NCBI GenBank assembly: GCA_050258755.1
Contig: JBLMZI010000007.1
Coordinates: forward strand, 194,396 to 258,395
DNA length: 64,000 nucleotides
Direction: 5' to 3'
Source: JBLMZI01 sp050258755
GTDB taxonomy: Bacteria > Bacillota > Syntrophomonadia > Syntrophomonadales > DTU052
How positions within the stretch are numbered: position 1 is the stretch's first letter; each line of letters opens with the position of its first letter. Shown piece after piece: positions 9,455-17,500 of the stretch. The notes beneath the pieces are model-generated. The model worked only from the letters and a program-made list of their open reading frames with translations. It ran no database searches and was not told the DNA's origin. A program made the translations under genes and the position numbers.

Positions 9455-10072
9455 TCATTGATCAGTATTTGGAATAACGGGACATTCGTTCGGGGACTTG
9501 CCAAGCTTATGCTCGACATAGAAAAGAAACATTTCTTTGAAGCGGTCGGCAAGCCGGTCGAAGGAAACGTTGTTGGGGAAGACCAGGCGGTTGTAGATCA
9601 GTCCGTTCAGAAAAACATTGGCGATGTAGCCCATTTCTTCGCCCAACTGAAGCCCTTCGGTAAACGAATTCATGTAAAAGGCGTCGGCTTCCCGTATGAT
9701 TTGGAAGTATTCCTCGAAGTTTTCGGCGTCCTGGTATCGGTAGAAATCGATCGTCAGCAGTACGATATCCTGCCAGTAGGTCTCTTTGTTCCGCACAATG
9801 TCAATAAAGGCCTGCAGGCGATCTTCAATCGAAGTCTCAGGCTGCAGTGTTGACAGGACTTCCGAGGTGTCCCGGCGGCTCGCAAGTCGGAACAGCTGCT
9901 CCAGGATTGCGCGCTTGGTCGGGAAATAGTGATACAGGGTACCGGTGGAAACGCCGAGCTCCTTCGCAATCTCGCGCATTGTCACATCCAGATACCCCCG
10001 CCGGGCGAACAGCTCAAAATATCGATTGAGCAGTTCTTCGCGGTATTCGTCATGATCAACGATCTTCGGAAT
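9455..10072 (-). CDS. TetR-family regulator upstream of acyl-CoA synthetase, unusual start
   Basis: A TetR/AcrR-type repressor. The N-terminal helix-turn-helix contains VTMREIAKELGVSTGTLYHYF, followed by a ligand-binding domain with many aromatic residues. The start is uncertain. The only strong ribosome binding site (AAAGGAGG) lies 8 bases before an ATT codon at 10072, giving 205 residues. The nearest upstream standard start in frame is a TTG at 10102 (215 residues), which would place that site inside the coding region and has no good site of its own. It heads the operon with acyl-CoA synthetase. By analogy with FadR-like TetR proteins it probably senses acyl-CoA, but this is inference. Repeats AAACGTTCG occur upstream. 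Confidence 0.85.
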   Translation of the reverse strand: MPKIVDHDEYREELLNRYFELFARRGYLDVTMREIAKELGVSTGTLYHYFPTKRAILEQLFRLASRRDTSEVLSTLQPETSIEDRLQAFIDIVRNKETYWQDIVLLTIDFYRYQDAENFEEYFQIIREADAFYMNSFTEGLQLGEEMGYIANVFLNGLIYNRLVFPNNVSFDRLADRFKEMFLFYVEHKLGKSPNECPVIPNTDQ

Positions 10073-10116
10073 GATTGCGCCTCCTTTCTTCGGGCACCGC
10101 AAGCCCGAACTAAATA

Positions 10117-10238
10117 AAACGTTCGTTATAAATAACTAATTTTTATATAACACTACTCAGTAAATTCTGTCAATATGCCCAGTCGAAATTGGTCGGACCA
10201 GATCGTTCCGGGCGGGCGAAATCGGGAATAAACGTTCG
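10117..10238. promoter_or_regulatory. Two AAACGTTCG repeats upstream of tetR-acyl-CoA synthetase operon
   Basis: AAACGTTCG occurs at 10117-10125 and again at 10230-10238, both embedded in A/T-rich flanks (ATAAAACGTTCGTTATAA and AATAAACGTTCGATAAA). The AACGTT core is palindromic. They lie 45 and 158 bases upstream of the proposed regulator start and are candidate operators. Confidence 0.4.
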
Positions 10239-10277
10239 ATAAAATGAAGCTTTCGTCTAAAAAGCACGAGATCCGAC

Positions 10278-10309
10278 AGAAAAGGCCGGAAGCGAACCGC
10301 TTCCGGCCT
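10278..10309 (-). terminator. Terminator of the GH18 gene
   Basis: AGGCCGGAAGCG (10283-10294) pairs with CGCTTCCGGCCT (10298-10309). On the minus strand the stem is followed by TTTTCTGT. Confidence 0.85.
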
Positions 10310-10337
10310 GACGAGAGATTAACCGTTGGGAGGTTGG

Positions 10338-11606
10338 TTATCGGTTGAATTTAGTCCGGATCATGGACCAGTAGTCGGTGTTTTCCAGGCCGAGCCGCCA
10401 TATTCCGATGCCGGCCAGGTTGTACCGGTTTGCCAGATCCAGTTTGTAGCCCAGACTCTGGGCGTTTTCGAAATGAACCGTGTGCTTGACGCCTGTACTG
10501 TCGTTGAAGCTAAAGTAAGGACTTTGGGCTGTTGCATCCCACAGGACCGTGGCGTTGTTGGTCGCGGCAAGACTGACACAGCCAGTGATCGAGTAGGCTT
10601 TGGTGTTGCTGCCGTACCAGTCATAGCCGTAAGCCGCGACACCGAGCAGGATCTTTTCCCTGGGGATGACCGACACGGCATAAGCGGCCACCTGGTCCAC
10701 CCAGCCGATCGAGGCGATCGGGCCTGGCGAACCGCCGGGATAATGCTCGTCATAGGACATGATCAGAATCTGGTCCGCGGCGGCCGCAATGCCGGCGTAA
10801 TCGTACGGATAAGCCCAGGTGTTGTAGGGGCTGTCCGAAGTTTTCGCAGGGACTGAGACCGTGACCAGATACCCGGAGGGGTGGAGGGCGGAGGCTACTT
10901 GCTGCACAAAAGACGTGTAATTGGCGCGGTCGGCGACCGGGATACCTTCCAGATCCAGGTTGACGCCCGTATAGCCGTTGTTTCTGATTAATGACAGCAG
11001 GTTCGTAATGAAGGTTTGGCGGTTTACTGCGTTTCCGAGCAGGGTTTGGGCGACGGTAGCGCTGAAATCGTTGCCGACCAGAACAAGCGGCGTTTGACCG
11101 TTTTGTTTGGCCAGAGAAAGCTGATTGGTCGGTACCGTTCCGGTAATATTGCCGAGCCCGTCCGTAGTATGGGTGGCGGTAGCGATCATGTCAAGGGCGG
11201 TTGAATTGGCCGCCATCGAATTGTACGAGCCGGTGTCACCGGTGTAATAGTAGGTGGTGAAGCCCAGCACCTTTTTCACGGGGGCGGTGGTCGTAGGGGT
11301 CGTGGTGCCGCTCGTCGTACCGTAGGTCGTGGTTGTCGGATCAGAAGCGGTCGTCGTTCCGGAAGTCGTAGTGGTACCGGAAGTCACGGTGCTCCCCGAT
11401 GTCGTAGTCGTCCCGGAAGTGGTGGTGCCAGAGGTCGTCGTGGTTCCGGACGTGCTCGTCGAACCGGAAGTGGTCGTTGTCGTCGTGGTGGTGGTGCCCG
11501 AGGTGGAAGTCCATTTCCGTTTGGCCAGGACCGGTGAGTCCATGGCGAGAACCAGGCCAAGGATCAGAAATAATGCGAGAATTGCTGTGAGTTTGCTGCG
11601 AATCAT
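10338..11606 (-). CDS. Secreted glycoside hydrolase family 18 (YaaH/SleL-like) protein with Thr-rich linker
   Basis: A 422-residue protein starting at the ATG at 11606 after AAGGAGG. It has a signal peptide (LTAILALFLILGLVLAM, cleavage near residue 27), then a very Thr/Ser/Gly-rich linker from about 29 to 110, then a GH18 barrel. The barrel shows GVNLDLEG (about 216-223, a variant of the DxxDxDxE catalytic motif keeping the acid Glu), ILIMSYDEHYPGGSPGP and LLGVAAYGYDWYG, which match the CFLE subgroup found in spore-cortex and peptidoglycan N-acetylglucosaminidases. It lacks LysM repeats. Likely role is cell-wall or chitin-like glycan hydrolysis outside the cell. Its own terminator and long upstream region suggest a single-gene unit. 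Confidence 0.87.
   Translation of the reverse strand: MIRSKLTAILALFLILGLVLAMDSPVLAKRKWTSTSGTTTTTTTTTSGSTSTSGTTTTSGTTTSGTTTTSGSTVTSGTTTTSGTTTASDPTTTTYGTTSGTTTPTTTAPVKKVLGFTTYYYTGDTGSYNSMAANSTALDMIATATHTTDGLGNITGTVPTNQLSLAKQNGQTPLVLVGNDFSATVAQTLLGNAVNRQTFITNLLSLIRNNGYTGVNLDLEGIPVADRANYTSFVQQVASALHPSGYLVTVSVPAKTSDSPYNTWAYPYDYAGIAAAADQILIMSYDEHYPGGSPGPIASIGWVDQVAAYAVSVIPREKILLGVAAYGYDWYGSNTKAYSITGCVSLAATNNATVLWDATAQSPYFSFNDSTGVKHTVHFENAQSLGYKLDLANRYNLAGIGIWRLGLENTDYWSMIRTKFNR
11290..11515. repeat. Low-complexity DNA encoding the Thr/Ser/Gly linker
   Basis: Short, degenerate GTCGT-type units repeat within the GH18 gene, encoding alternations of T-runs with SG (TTTTSGTT-type). It is a likely site of slippage and length variation between strains. 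Confidence 0.75.
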
Positions 11607-12063
11607 GTTACATCCTCCTTGACGTTTCATGCTGCTCTGATTGACCGATCCATCCGTGCTGCTTTTAAGACACCTCCTATGTGATAGAACCGTCCGGGTA
11701 AGCAAAATCCGGCGGCTAATAAGGGTGCTGACCGGTTTATCGAAGGAACCGGCTGCCGGCTTGAACCTGTACAGGGGGCGACCGCGACCGCCTTGGTGGT
11801 TTTGGTTCCATTCCCTGCAATTCGGAAACAAACCCAATATCCGTGACGTTTCCGACCTGGTTTCAGTGTACAGGGAATGCCGGTATGTTGGTCAGGTCCG
11901 GGACTCCTGAAACCAATAGGACGTTCGGCTTAATTTTTCGGCCCAACCGGTCTTTACTGGATGGTAAGCTTAAGCAGGCGAAGAAAGGGTTTGCCAATGG
12001 CGCCTTGACCTGGATCAGCACTGTTTATGCCCACATGTCGAATTCTGAAAATTTTCCAGGGCC
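11607..12063. other. Long intergenic region between divergent GH18 and CGGC genes
   Basis: About 460 bases with no supported gene. Read on the minus strand it would form a long leader of the GH18 gene, containing several GC-rich inverted segments (for example around 11735-11765). I could not match it to a riboswitch class I know. Frames crossing it lack ribosome binding sites. Confidence 0.4.
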
Positions 12064-12092
12064 TTGAAATGGGAGCGGGGAAACGATATTAT
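12064..12092 (+). promoter_or_regulatory. Predicted promoter of the PCP_red-CGGC gene
   Basis: TTGAAA (12064-12069), a 17-base spacer and TATTAT (12087-12092, overlapping a TATAAT) lie 46 bases before the start codon. Confidence 0.5.
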
Positions 12093-12138
12093 AATGATAT
12101 AAATGAGACCTTAAAGGTATCGTATGGAGGCGACCCGG

Positions 12139-12651
12139 ATGAAATGGCAGGATGAAGCCCTGGCGGAACTGCAGAAAGCGCCGGCGTTTGTCCGGAATAT
12201 GGCGAAGCGGGCGGTTGAGAAGCAGGTCAAGTCGGACGGCCGTGATCTGGTAACAGTGGATGACGTTCGCCGGGGACGCGACCGGCACATCAAATTTATT
12301 GAAGATGCCCCGGATGCCCCGAAAAAGACCAAAATCGCGATTGTGCGCTGTGACATTGTTTCTGAGGTTTGCCCGGGTGTCGCCTGCATGCAGAGCTTTA
12401 ACCGCCGGCACGCCCATTTCGAATCGTACGGACCGGATACCGAAATCATCGGTGTGTTTACCTGCGGCGGGTGTCCCGGCCGCAGGGTGGTTCGGCTGGT
12501 CGAGAAACTGGCCGATCATGGCCTGGACGCGGTTCATCTTTCGTCCTGCATGATGCTGGATGAGGATTACCCCAAATGCCCGCACCTGCACCAGATCAAG
12601 CGGGCGGTCGAAGCCCGGGGCATGAAAGTGATTGAAGGAACGCATCATTAA
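12139..12651 (+). CDS. PCP_red domain - CGGC domain fusion protein
   Basis: A 170-residue protein. The ATG at 12139 is preceded by GGAGGCG at 9 bases; the ATG at 12124 lies on the ribosome binding site itself. Residues 3-45 (WQDEALAELQKAPAFVR, then LVTVDDV) match the small helical 'PCP_red' domain first seen at the C-terminus of light-independent protochlorophyllide reductase subunit B and fused to many redox proteins. Residues about 60-168 form a CGGC domain with VCPGVACM (about 77), FTCGGCPGR (about 106) and a late SSCMM...CPH cysteine cluster, likely metal- or Fe-S-binding. The function is unknown, plausibly redox or metal handling. A cupin and a flavodiiron protein follow on the same strand. 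Confidence 0.85.
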   Translation: MKWQDEALAELQKAPAFVRNMAKRAVEKQVKSDGRDLVTVDDVRRGRDRHIKFIEDAPDAPKKTKIAIVRCDIVSEVCPGVACMQSFNRRHAHFESYGPDTEIIGVFTCGGCPGRRVVRLVEKLADHGLDAVHLSSCMMLDEDYPKCPHLHQIKRAVEARGMKVIEGTHH

Positions 12652-12687
12652 AGAGGGCGATAATTTCCCAAGCAGGGGGGATCCGGA

Positions 12688-13008
12688 ATGGCAAAAGTGA
12701 TTCGATTGAACGAGATGGACGCGGCGCCGACCCCGCTCGGGGGTATGGCACGCATACTCTTGGACCGCCCGGAGGTTCGAGTTGTGAATCTCACGGTTGA
12801 CCCTGGGACCGAGGTAGGGAATCATACGGCGCCGGTCGAAGTACTGTTCATGGTTTTAGCGGGGAAAGGAATTCTCACCGCCGCGGGGGATGAGATCACG
12901 GTCGAACCTGGCATGTGTATTATCTGCCCGCCGGATGTAACCCGTTCTGTCAGGGTGCTCCCCGGTGAGCCTTTGAACCTGCTGGTCGTCCGAAGTCCGA
13001 ATTTATAG
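12688..13008 (+). CDS. Small cupin-fold protein
   Basis: A 106-residue single-domain cupin preceded by AGCAGGGGGG. It has the conserved pattern of motif 1 (PGTEVGNHTAPVEVLFMVLAG) and motif 2 (PGMCIICPPDVTRSV), with His and Glu residues that usually bind a metal, though motif 2 lacks the usual His. Such proteins are often ligand sensors or small isomerases; no substrate can be assigned. It lies 36 bases after the CGGC gene and 59 bases before the flavodiiron gene, so it is possibly part of the same transcript. Confidence 0.8.
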   Translation: MAKVIRLNEMDAAPTPLGGMARILLDRPEVRVVNLTVDPGTEVGNHTAPVEVLFMVLAGKGILTAAGDEITVEPGMCIICPPDVTRSVRVLPGEPLNLLVVRSPNL

Positions 13009-13067
13009 GGATTCTCCGGATAGTTCATCCGGTATACCGAACGACATTCGATGAGGAGGGGTATTCG

Positions 13068-14255
13068 ATGGCGGTTCCGATCAACGAGACCATCACCTGG
13101 GCAGGCAAGATTGACTGGGAATTACGGACATTCCACGGGGAAGAGCTGTCCACCCACCGGGGCAGCAGCTACAATTCTTATCTGGTAAGGGATGAAAAGA
13201 CGGTTTTGATCGATACGGTGTGGACGCCTCATGCCGAAGAATGGCTGGCGCAGCTCAAGAAGGAAATTGATTTGACGAAAATCGATTATATCATCGCGAA
13301 CCACGGTGAGCGGGACCACAGCGGCGCCCTGCCGCTCCTAATGGAGCAAATTCCGGACACTCCGATCTACTGCACCAGCAATGCGGTGAAATCGCTGAAA
13401 GGCCAGTATCATCAGGACTGGAATTTTGTCACCGTAAAAACCGGTGATCGCCTCAATATCGGGAAGAAGGAGTTTATCTTCATCGAAGCCAATATGCTGC
13501 ACTGGCCGGACTCGATGATGAGCTACCTGACCGGGGATGGCGTACTTTTCTCCAATGACGCCTTCGGCCAACACCTGGCCTCCGAGTCGCTGTTCGCCGA
13601 CCGGGTCAACCGCGATGAGTTGTTCCAGGAAGCGATCAAGTATTATGCCAACATCCTGACGCCGTTTTCGGCCTTGGTGGATAAAAAAATTAAGGAAATC
13701 CTGGCATTGAATCTGCCGCTGAACATGATCCTTCCGAGCCATGGCGTAATCTGGCGGGATAACCCGGCACAGATTGTTGAGCAGTACGCCGCCTGGGCGG
13801 ATGCGTACCAGGAAGCGCAGGTCACCATTGTCTACGATACCATGTGGGACGGAACCCGGAAGATGGCGGAAGCCATTGCCGACGGCATCCGGCTGGGTAA
13901 TCCGGCTCTGACGGTGAAGTTGTACAACATCAGCCGCTCCGACAAGAATGACGTCATGACCGAGGTCTTCAAATCCAAAGCGATTCTGGTCGGGTCTCCG
14001 ACGATTAATCGCGGCATTTTGTCCGCAGTAGCGGCTTTCCTGGAGGAAAGCGGCGGTCTTCGCTTTAAAAACAAAAAGGCGGCCGCATTCGGCGCTTTTG
14101 GCTGGAGCGGCGAGTCGGTCAAGCTGATCTCGGCCCGGCTGCAGGAAAACGGTTTCGAGCTCGTCAATGACGGTCTTCGTATTCCGTGGAGTCCGGATGA
14201 AGCTCAGCGCGGCACCTGTGTGGATTTCGGCCGTGAATTCGCGGCTGCACTGTAA
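13068..14255 (+). CDS. Flavodiiron protein (FprA-type A-flavoprotein)
   Basis: A 395-residue two-domain enzyme that reduces O2 to water and/or NO to N2O in anaerobes. A metallo-beta-lactamase-like domain carries all expected di-iron ligands: H79, E81, D83, H84 (in NHGERDHSG), H145 (LHWPDS), D164 (SNDAFG) and H225 (PSHGVIW). The C-terminal flavodoxin domain begins near residue 252 (VYDTMWDGTRKMAEAI) and has the FMN loops SPTINRG and FGAFGWSGE. Length and order fit the class A enzymes without extra rubredoxin domains, so electrons come from separate rubredoxin or coenzyme. Start has GAGGAGGGG. Its terminator overlaps the 3' end of the convergent exonuclease gene. Confidence 0.93.
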   Translation: MAVPINETITWAGKIDWELRTFHGEELSTHRGSSYNSYLVRDEKTVLIDTVWTPHAEEWLAQLKKEIDLTKIDYIIANHGERDHSGALPLLMEQIPDTPIYCTSNAVKSLKGQYHQDWNFVTVKTGDRLNIGKKEFIFIEANMLHWPDSMMSYLTGDGVLFSNDAFGQHLASESLFADRVNRDELFQEAIKYYANILTPFSALVDKKIKEILALNLPLNMILPSHGVIWRDNPAQIVEQYAAWADAYQEAQVTIVYDTMWDGTRKMAEAIADGIRLGNPALTVKLYNISRSDKNDVMTEVFKSKAILVGSPTINRGILSAVAAFLEESGGLRFKNKKAAAFGAFGWSGESVKLISARLQENGFELVNDGLRIPWSPDEAQRGTCVDFGREFAAAL

Positions 14256-14303
14256 ATCCGCGTTCGGGCACAGCGCCAACCGTTTCAACACCGTAAAAAC
14301 AGG

Positions 14304-14336
14304 AAACCCCGGCTACCTTGCCGGGGCTTTTCCTTT
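14304..14336 (+). terminator. Terminator of flavodiiron gene, overlapping 3' end of RNase D-like gene
   Basis: CCCCGGC (14307-14313) pairs with GCCGGGG (14320-14326), followed by CTTTTCCTTTT. The stem lies across the stop codon of the convergent gene (14313-14315). Confidence 0.8.
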
Positions 14337-15536
14337 TGTGGCTGCTTCGTTGCTGTGATTTGGCTCCAAAGCACGCAGCCGGTCCTGAATTAAGGCCGTA
14401 ATTTCTGGGCCAAGCACCCGCCGCTGCCAGGGACGCATCAAGGGAACTGAGGCCAGGGCTTCGACATCGGTAATGCCTTGTTCGGCGATTGTTTCAAGGA
14501 TCGAATTGTTGATCAGCCGCCCGGGATGAATGTCCAACGCCGCAGACCGCTCTTCCCGCCAGGCCCTGAGGTCAGGCATCAGAACCGCTTTGAGCGGCGA
14601 GCGTTCATACGGTTTGCCGCGCGGCCGTTCCGGAAGCCGGTTTTCAGGTAATTCCAGGGCGCGGTGAATGGATTGCAGAATCTGGCGCCCATAACGCTGT
14701 GCCAGTGACGGCGGCAGCGATGCCAACGGCCCGAATTCGGCGTCCGTGGTGGGGCGTTTCTCCACCAGTTCGGAAATCGCTGCATTGGAAATGATTTTAA
14801 AGGCCGGGCAGTCGCGCTGCCGGGCCGCGTTGTCCCGAAAAACAAGCAAAGCTTCCAGGATCGCCAGGCTGCGGCGATCCATTTTCCCATAGCCCTTAAA
14901 ACGGACAAAGAGCGGGCCTTCATCGCGCTGGTCGGGTTCGGCTTGTGCGACCCAGTCACTTTCTTCCTCGACCCAGTCGAGCCGCCCCAGTGCGGCCAAT
15001 TCAGCGGAAAGCGCCTGGTACAGCGGGATTAAAAAGCGGCAGTCCTGGGCAGCGTAATGAAGCATTTCCGGAGGAAGCGGACGTTTTGACCAATCCGCCT
15101 TCTGATATCTTTTATCCAATTCGGTGCCGTAGCGGGAAAACAGCATGCTGGCCAGACCGACCTCGGGTTCGCCGAGAAACTGGCAGGCAATCATGGTATC
15201 GAAAAGATTGCGGATCTCAATCCCGAAATCGAGTTTCAGCATCCGCACGTCATAATCAGCGCCGTGAGAAATCTTGCGGATCGCCGGATTCCCAAAAATC
15301 GGCGCCAGGGGACTCAGATCAGGCACCGCCAGCGGATCAATAACCGCGGTAATTCCGGGGGCGCCGATTTGAAGCAGGCAGACTTTGGGCTGGTAATGGT
15401 GCAGGGAATCCGCCTCCAGGTCGAATGCCACCAGTGGCTGATCCTGAATACGCTGGGCCAATCCGGCTACACCCGCTTCGGTGGTTATCAGTTCGAAATG
15501 ATTGGTATGAAATTGTGGCACAGGTTTCTGCGGCAT
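14313..15536 (-). CDS. RNase D-like 3'-5' exonuclease with HRDC domain
   Basis: A 407-residue DEDDy exonuclease. The start at 15536 (MPQKPVPQF) has GGAGA upstream; an earlier in-frame start at 15581 has no support. Exonuclease motifs are VAFDLEADS (about 37-39, Asp and Glu), ISHGADYDVRML (second Asp) and HYAAQDCRFL (Tyr and last Asp). An HRDC region follows (RRSLAILEALLVFRDNAAR), and a second HRDC-like segment precedes a short basic tail. This is the arrangement of bacterial RNase D, which trims the 3' ends of tRNA precursors and other RNAs. The gene stands alone, convergent with the flavodiiron gene. Confidence 0.88.
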   Translation of the reverse strand: MPQKPVPQFHTNHFELITTEAGVAGLAQRIQDQPLVAFDLEADSLHHYQPKVCLLQIGAPGITAVIDPLAVPDLSPLAPIFGNPAIRKISHGADYDVRMLKLDFGIEIRNLFDTMIACQFLGEPEVGLASMLFSRYGTELDKRYQKADWSKRPLPPEMLHYAAQDCRFLIPLYQALSAELAALGRLDWVEEESDWVAQAEPDQRDEGPLFVRFKGYGKMDRRSLAILEALLVFRDNAARQRDCPAFKIISNAAISELVEKRPTTDAEFGPLASLPPSLAQRYGRQILQSIHRALELPENRLPERPRGKPYERSPLKAVLMPDLRAWREERSAALDIHPGRLINNSILETIAEQGITDVEALASVPLMRPWQRRVLGPEITALIQDRLRALEPNHSNEAATKGKAPAR

Positions 15537-15811
15537 GAATGTGGCTCTCCGAAGATAGACGTTTCTTCGATTATGTACCATTTAACCCGGAAAAGCAAAA
15601 TAGAGTTACAAAAAATGGAAAACAACGGCTGCCAATGGTACCGTATCCTTTTGGCTGTATTGAAAAGAAAGAATTGGAAATGATAAGCCCGGGGCTGTGA
15701 TTCGGCCATAAAGGCGTGAAAAAATCCGTTATTTGATAAAGGATTCCATCGGGTAGGAAGCGAACCTAACTTAAATTGCTGTAGACGCGGCGAACTTCGG
15801 AGGTAGATCGA

Positions 15812-16591
15812 ATGGGCAAAGTGCTTGCGATTGCCAACCATAAGGGCGGCGTGGGAAAGACCACGACCGCAGTGAACCTGGCGGCTTTCTGGAGTGTCGC
15901 CCGGCGAGTGCTCCTGATTGACCTGGATCCCCAGAGAAATGCGACCTGGGGGGTAGGCCAGACTGAAAACATCACGCGCTCCGTGGCAGAAGTGCTGATC
16001 GGAGAAACGCCGATTCATCAGGCGATTATGCCGACCGGACATGGGAATTTGGATTTGCTGCCCGCAGGAGTCGGTCTTGCAGGCCTAGAAGGCGAAGAGT
16101 TAGGCTTTGAACGGCTGGCGGAAGCGTTAAAACCGATTAAGCCGAATTATGATTACATTGTGATCGATTGCCCGCCTTCACTGGGGCGGTTGACGATTAC
16201 CGGCCTTACCGCGGCGGACCGTCTTTTGATTCCGATCAAACCGGGCGCCTTTTCGATTACCGGCTTAAAACAGATTATCGACCTGGTGACGGTGCTGCGC
16301 ACCAACCGGATCAATCCGGGACTGAAGGTTCTCGGCGTTTTTTATAACGAACCGCAGATGCGGACCAATGCTTTTAAGATGCTGGATGACTCGCTGCGCC
16401 ACAGTTATGGCGAGCTGCTGCTGGACACCTTCATTCCGAGCAATGTCAAAATTGTGGAAGCCCAGATTAACGGGATGCCGATCGATACTTTCGACCAATC
16501 CTGCGCCGGATATCAGGCCTTTGCCGCACTGGCAGACGAAGTTTCCAGCCGTTGGGCCGAAAGACCGGCCCTGGCCCGGCAGCGGCAGTAG
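15812..16591 (+). CDS. ParA/Soj-family ATPase, orphan
   Basis: A 259-residue ParA-type P-loop ATPase preceded by CGGAGG. It has the deviant Walker A motif KGGVGKTT (residues 11-18, with both lysines), the Asp of Walker A' (LLIDLDPQRN) and Walker B (YIVIDCPPSLG). The sequence is close to chromosomal Soj/ParA proteins that form dynamic patterns on DNA or membrane. No parB or parS-like repeat is near, so a chromosome-partition role is not supported by context. The next gene, a crotonase, starts 41 bases downstream and may be co-transcribed. Confidence 0.85.
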   Translation: MGKVLAIANHKGGVGKTTTAVNLAAFWSVARRVLLIDLDPQRNATWGVGQTENITRSVAEVLIGETPIHQAIMPTGHGNLDLLPAGVGLAGLEGEELGFERLAEALKPIKPNYDYIVIDCPPSLGRLTITGLTAADRLLIPIKPGAFSITGLKQIIDLVTVLRTNRINPGLKVLGVFYNEPQMRTNAFKMLDDSLRHSYGELLLDTFIPSNVKIVEAQINGMPIDTFDQSCAGYQAFAALADEVSSRWAERPALARQRQ

Positions 16592-16632
16592 CGTTTCGCC
16601 GCCGCCTGAAACGGGGAGAGGAGAGCAAACAC

Positions 16633-17412
16633 ATGCAATTCGGGGAATACCAGACCTTACAATTAGAGTGGATCGAGGAAGGGATTCTGGGACTGACGCT
16701 GAATCGGCCGAATCGGTTGAACGCCGTGAGCCACCGCATGCTGGATGAGCTGGATGAGGTTTGGAGCCGGCTGCGGCACGATCTGACCGATACCCGGGTC
16801 GTGATTCTGAGAGGAGCCGGTGAGAAAGGCTTTTGCGGCGGTGTCGATGTCAAGGACGAGGTTCCCGAAGGGATGATGACCACTGACGGGCTGTACGAGT
16901 GGCAGACCCGGCTGGGCAATCTGCAGCTTCAAATGCGCTTGATTCCGCAGCCGATTATCGCCGTGGTGCATGGCGCGGCGGCCGGAGCCGGTTTCAGCTT
17001 TTCCATGGCGTCGGATATCCGGGTCATCGCGCCGGATGCCCGTTTTTCGGCGTTTTATATCAATGTCGGGCTGGGTGGCGCCGATATGGGTTCCAGCTAT
17101 TTTCTGCCGCGGTTGATCGGTACCGGCCGCGCGTATGAATTTCTATTGACCGGCCGGTTTATGAACGCCGAAGAGGCCATGAGTCTCGGGTTTGCGTCCC
17201 GCTGTGTGCCGCGTGAGGAGCTCATGAATCACGCGCTTGAACTGGCCCGCTTGATTAAGGAAAAACAGCCGGCTGCGATCCGGCTGACCAAAGAAGCGAT
17301 CAATCAAAACTTGGACTGTGCAGGCCTTGAAGCGGCCCTGAACATGGAAAACCGCAACCAATTGATCATGCTGATGAACAATATTGCGGCAGGGCGCCGG
17401 GCTCTGGGATAA
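16633..17412 (+). CDS. Enoyl-CoA hydratase/isomerase (crotonase) family protein
   Basis: A 259-residue crotonase-fold protein starting at the ATG at 16633 after GGGGAGAGGAG; an in-frame start at 16552 lies inside parA. The oxyanion-hole segments GFCGGVDVKDE and GAAAGAGFSFSMASD are intact. However, the segment FSAFYINVGLGGADMGSS, where classical hydratases carry a catalytic Glu, lacks it. This resembles isomerase-type crotonases (PaaG-like) that use an Asp at the GGADMG position. It could be a hydratase, isomerase or thioester enzyme acting on acyl-CoA. It probably contributes to the acyl-CoA metabolism encoded nearby. Confidence 0.82.
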   Translation: MQFGEYQTLQLEWIEEGILGLTLNRPNRLNAVSHRMLDELDEVWSRLRHDLTDTRVVILRGAGEKGFCGGVDVKDEVPEGMMTTDGLYEWQTRLGNLQLQMRLIPQPIIAVVHGAAAGAGFSFSMASDIRVIAPDARFSAFYINVGLGGADMGSSYFLPRLIGTGRAYEFLLTGRFMNAEEAMSLGFASRCVPREELMNHALELARLIKEKQPAAIRLTKEAINQNLDCAGLEAALNMENRNQLIMLMNNIAAGRRALG

Positions 17413-17436
17413 TCATTCAGACGGAAAAGAAACGAA

Positions 17437-17482
17437 AAAAACGGCCTGTTTGCCAGTGCCTCCGACAAACAGGCCGTTTTTC
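17437..17482. terminator. Bidirectional terminator between crotonase and GGDEF genes
   Basis: AAACGGCCTGTTTG pairs with CAAACAGGCCGTTT, flanked by A-run and T-run, so it works on both strands of this convergent pair. Confidence 0.9.
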
Positions 17483-17500
17483 TATTGCGGTTGATCCCGG

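Noticed and set aside
11290..11515. CRISPR-like or satellite repeat
   Set aside because: The repeat is within a coding frame, degenerate and encodes a Thr/Ser/Gly linker; no spacer structure.
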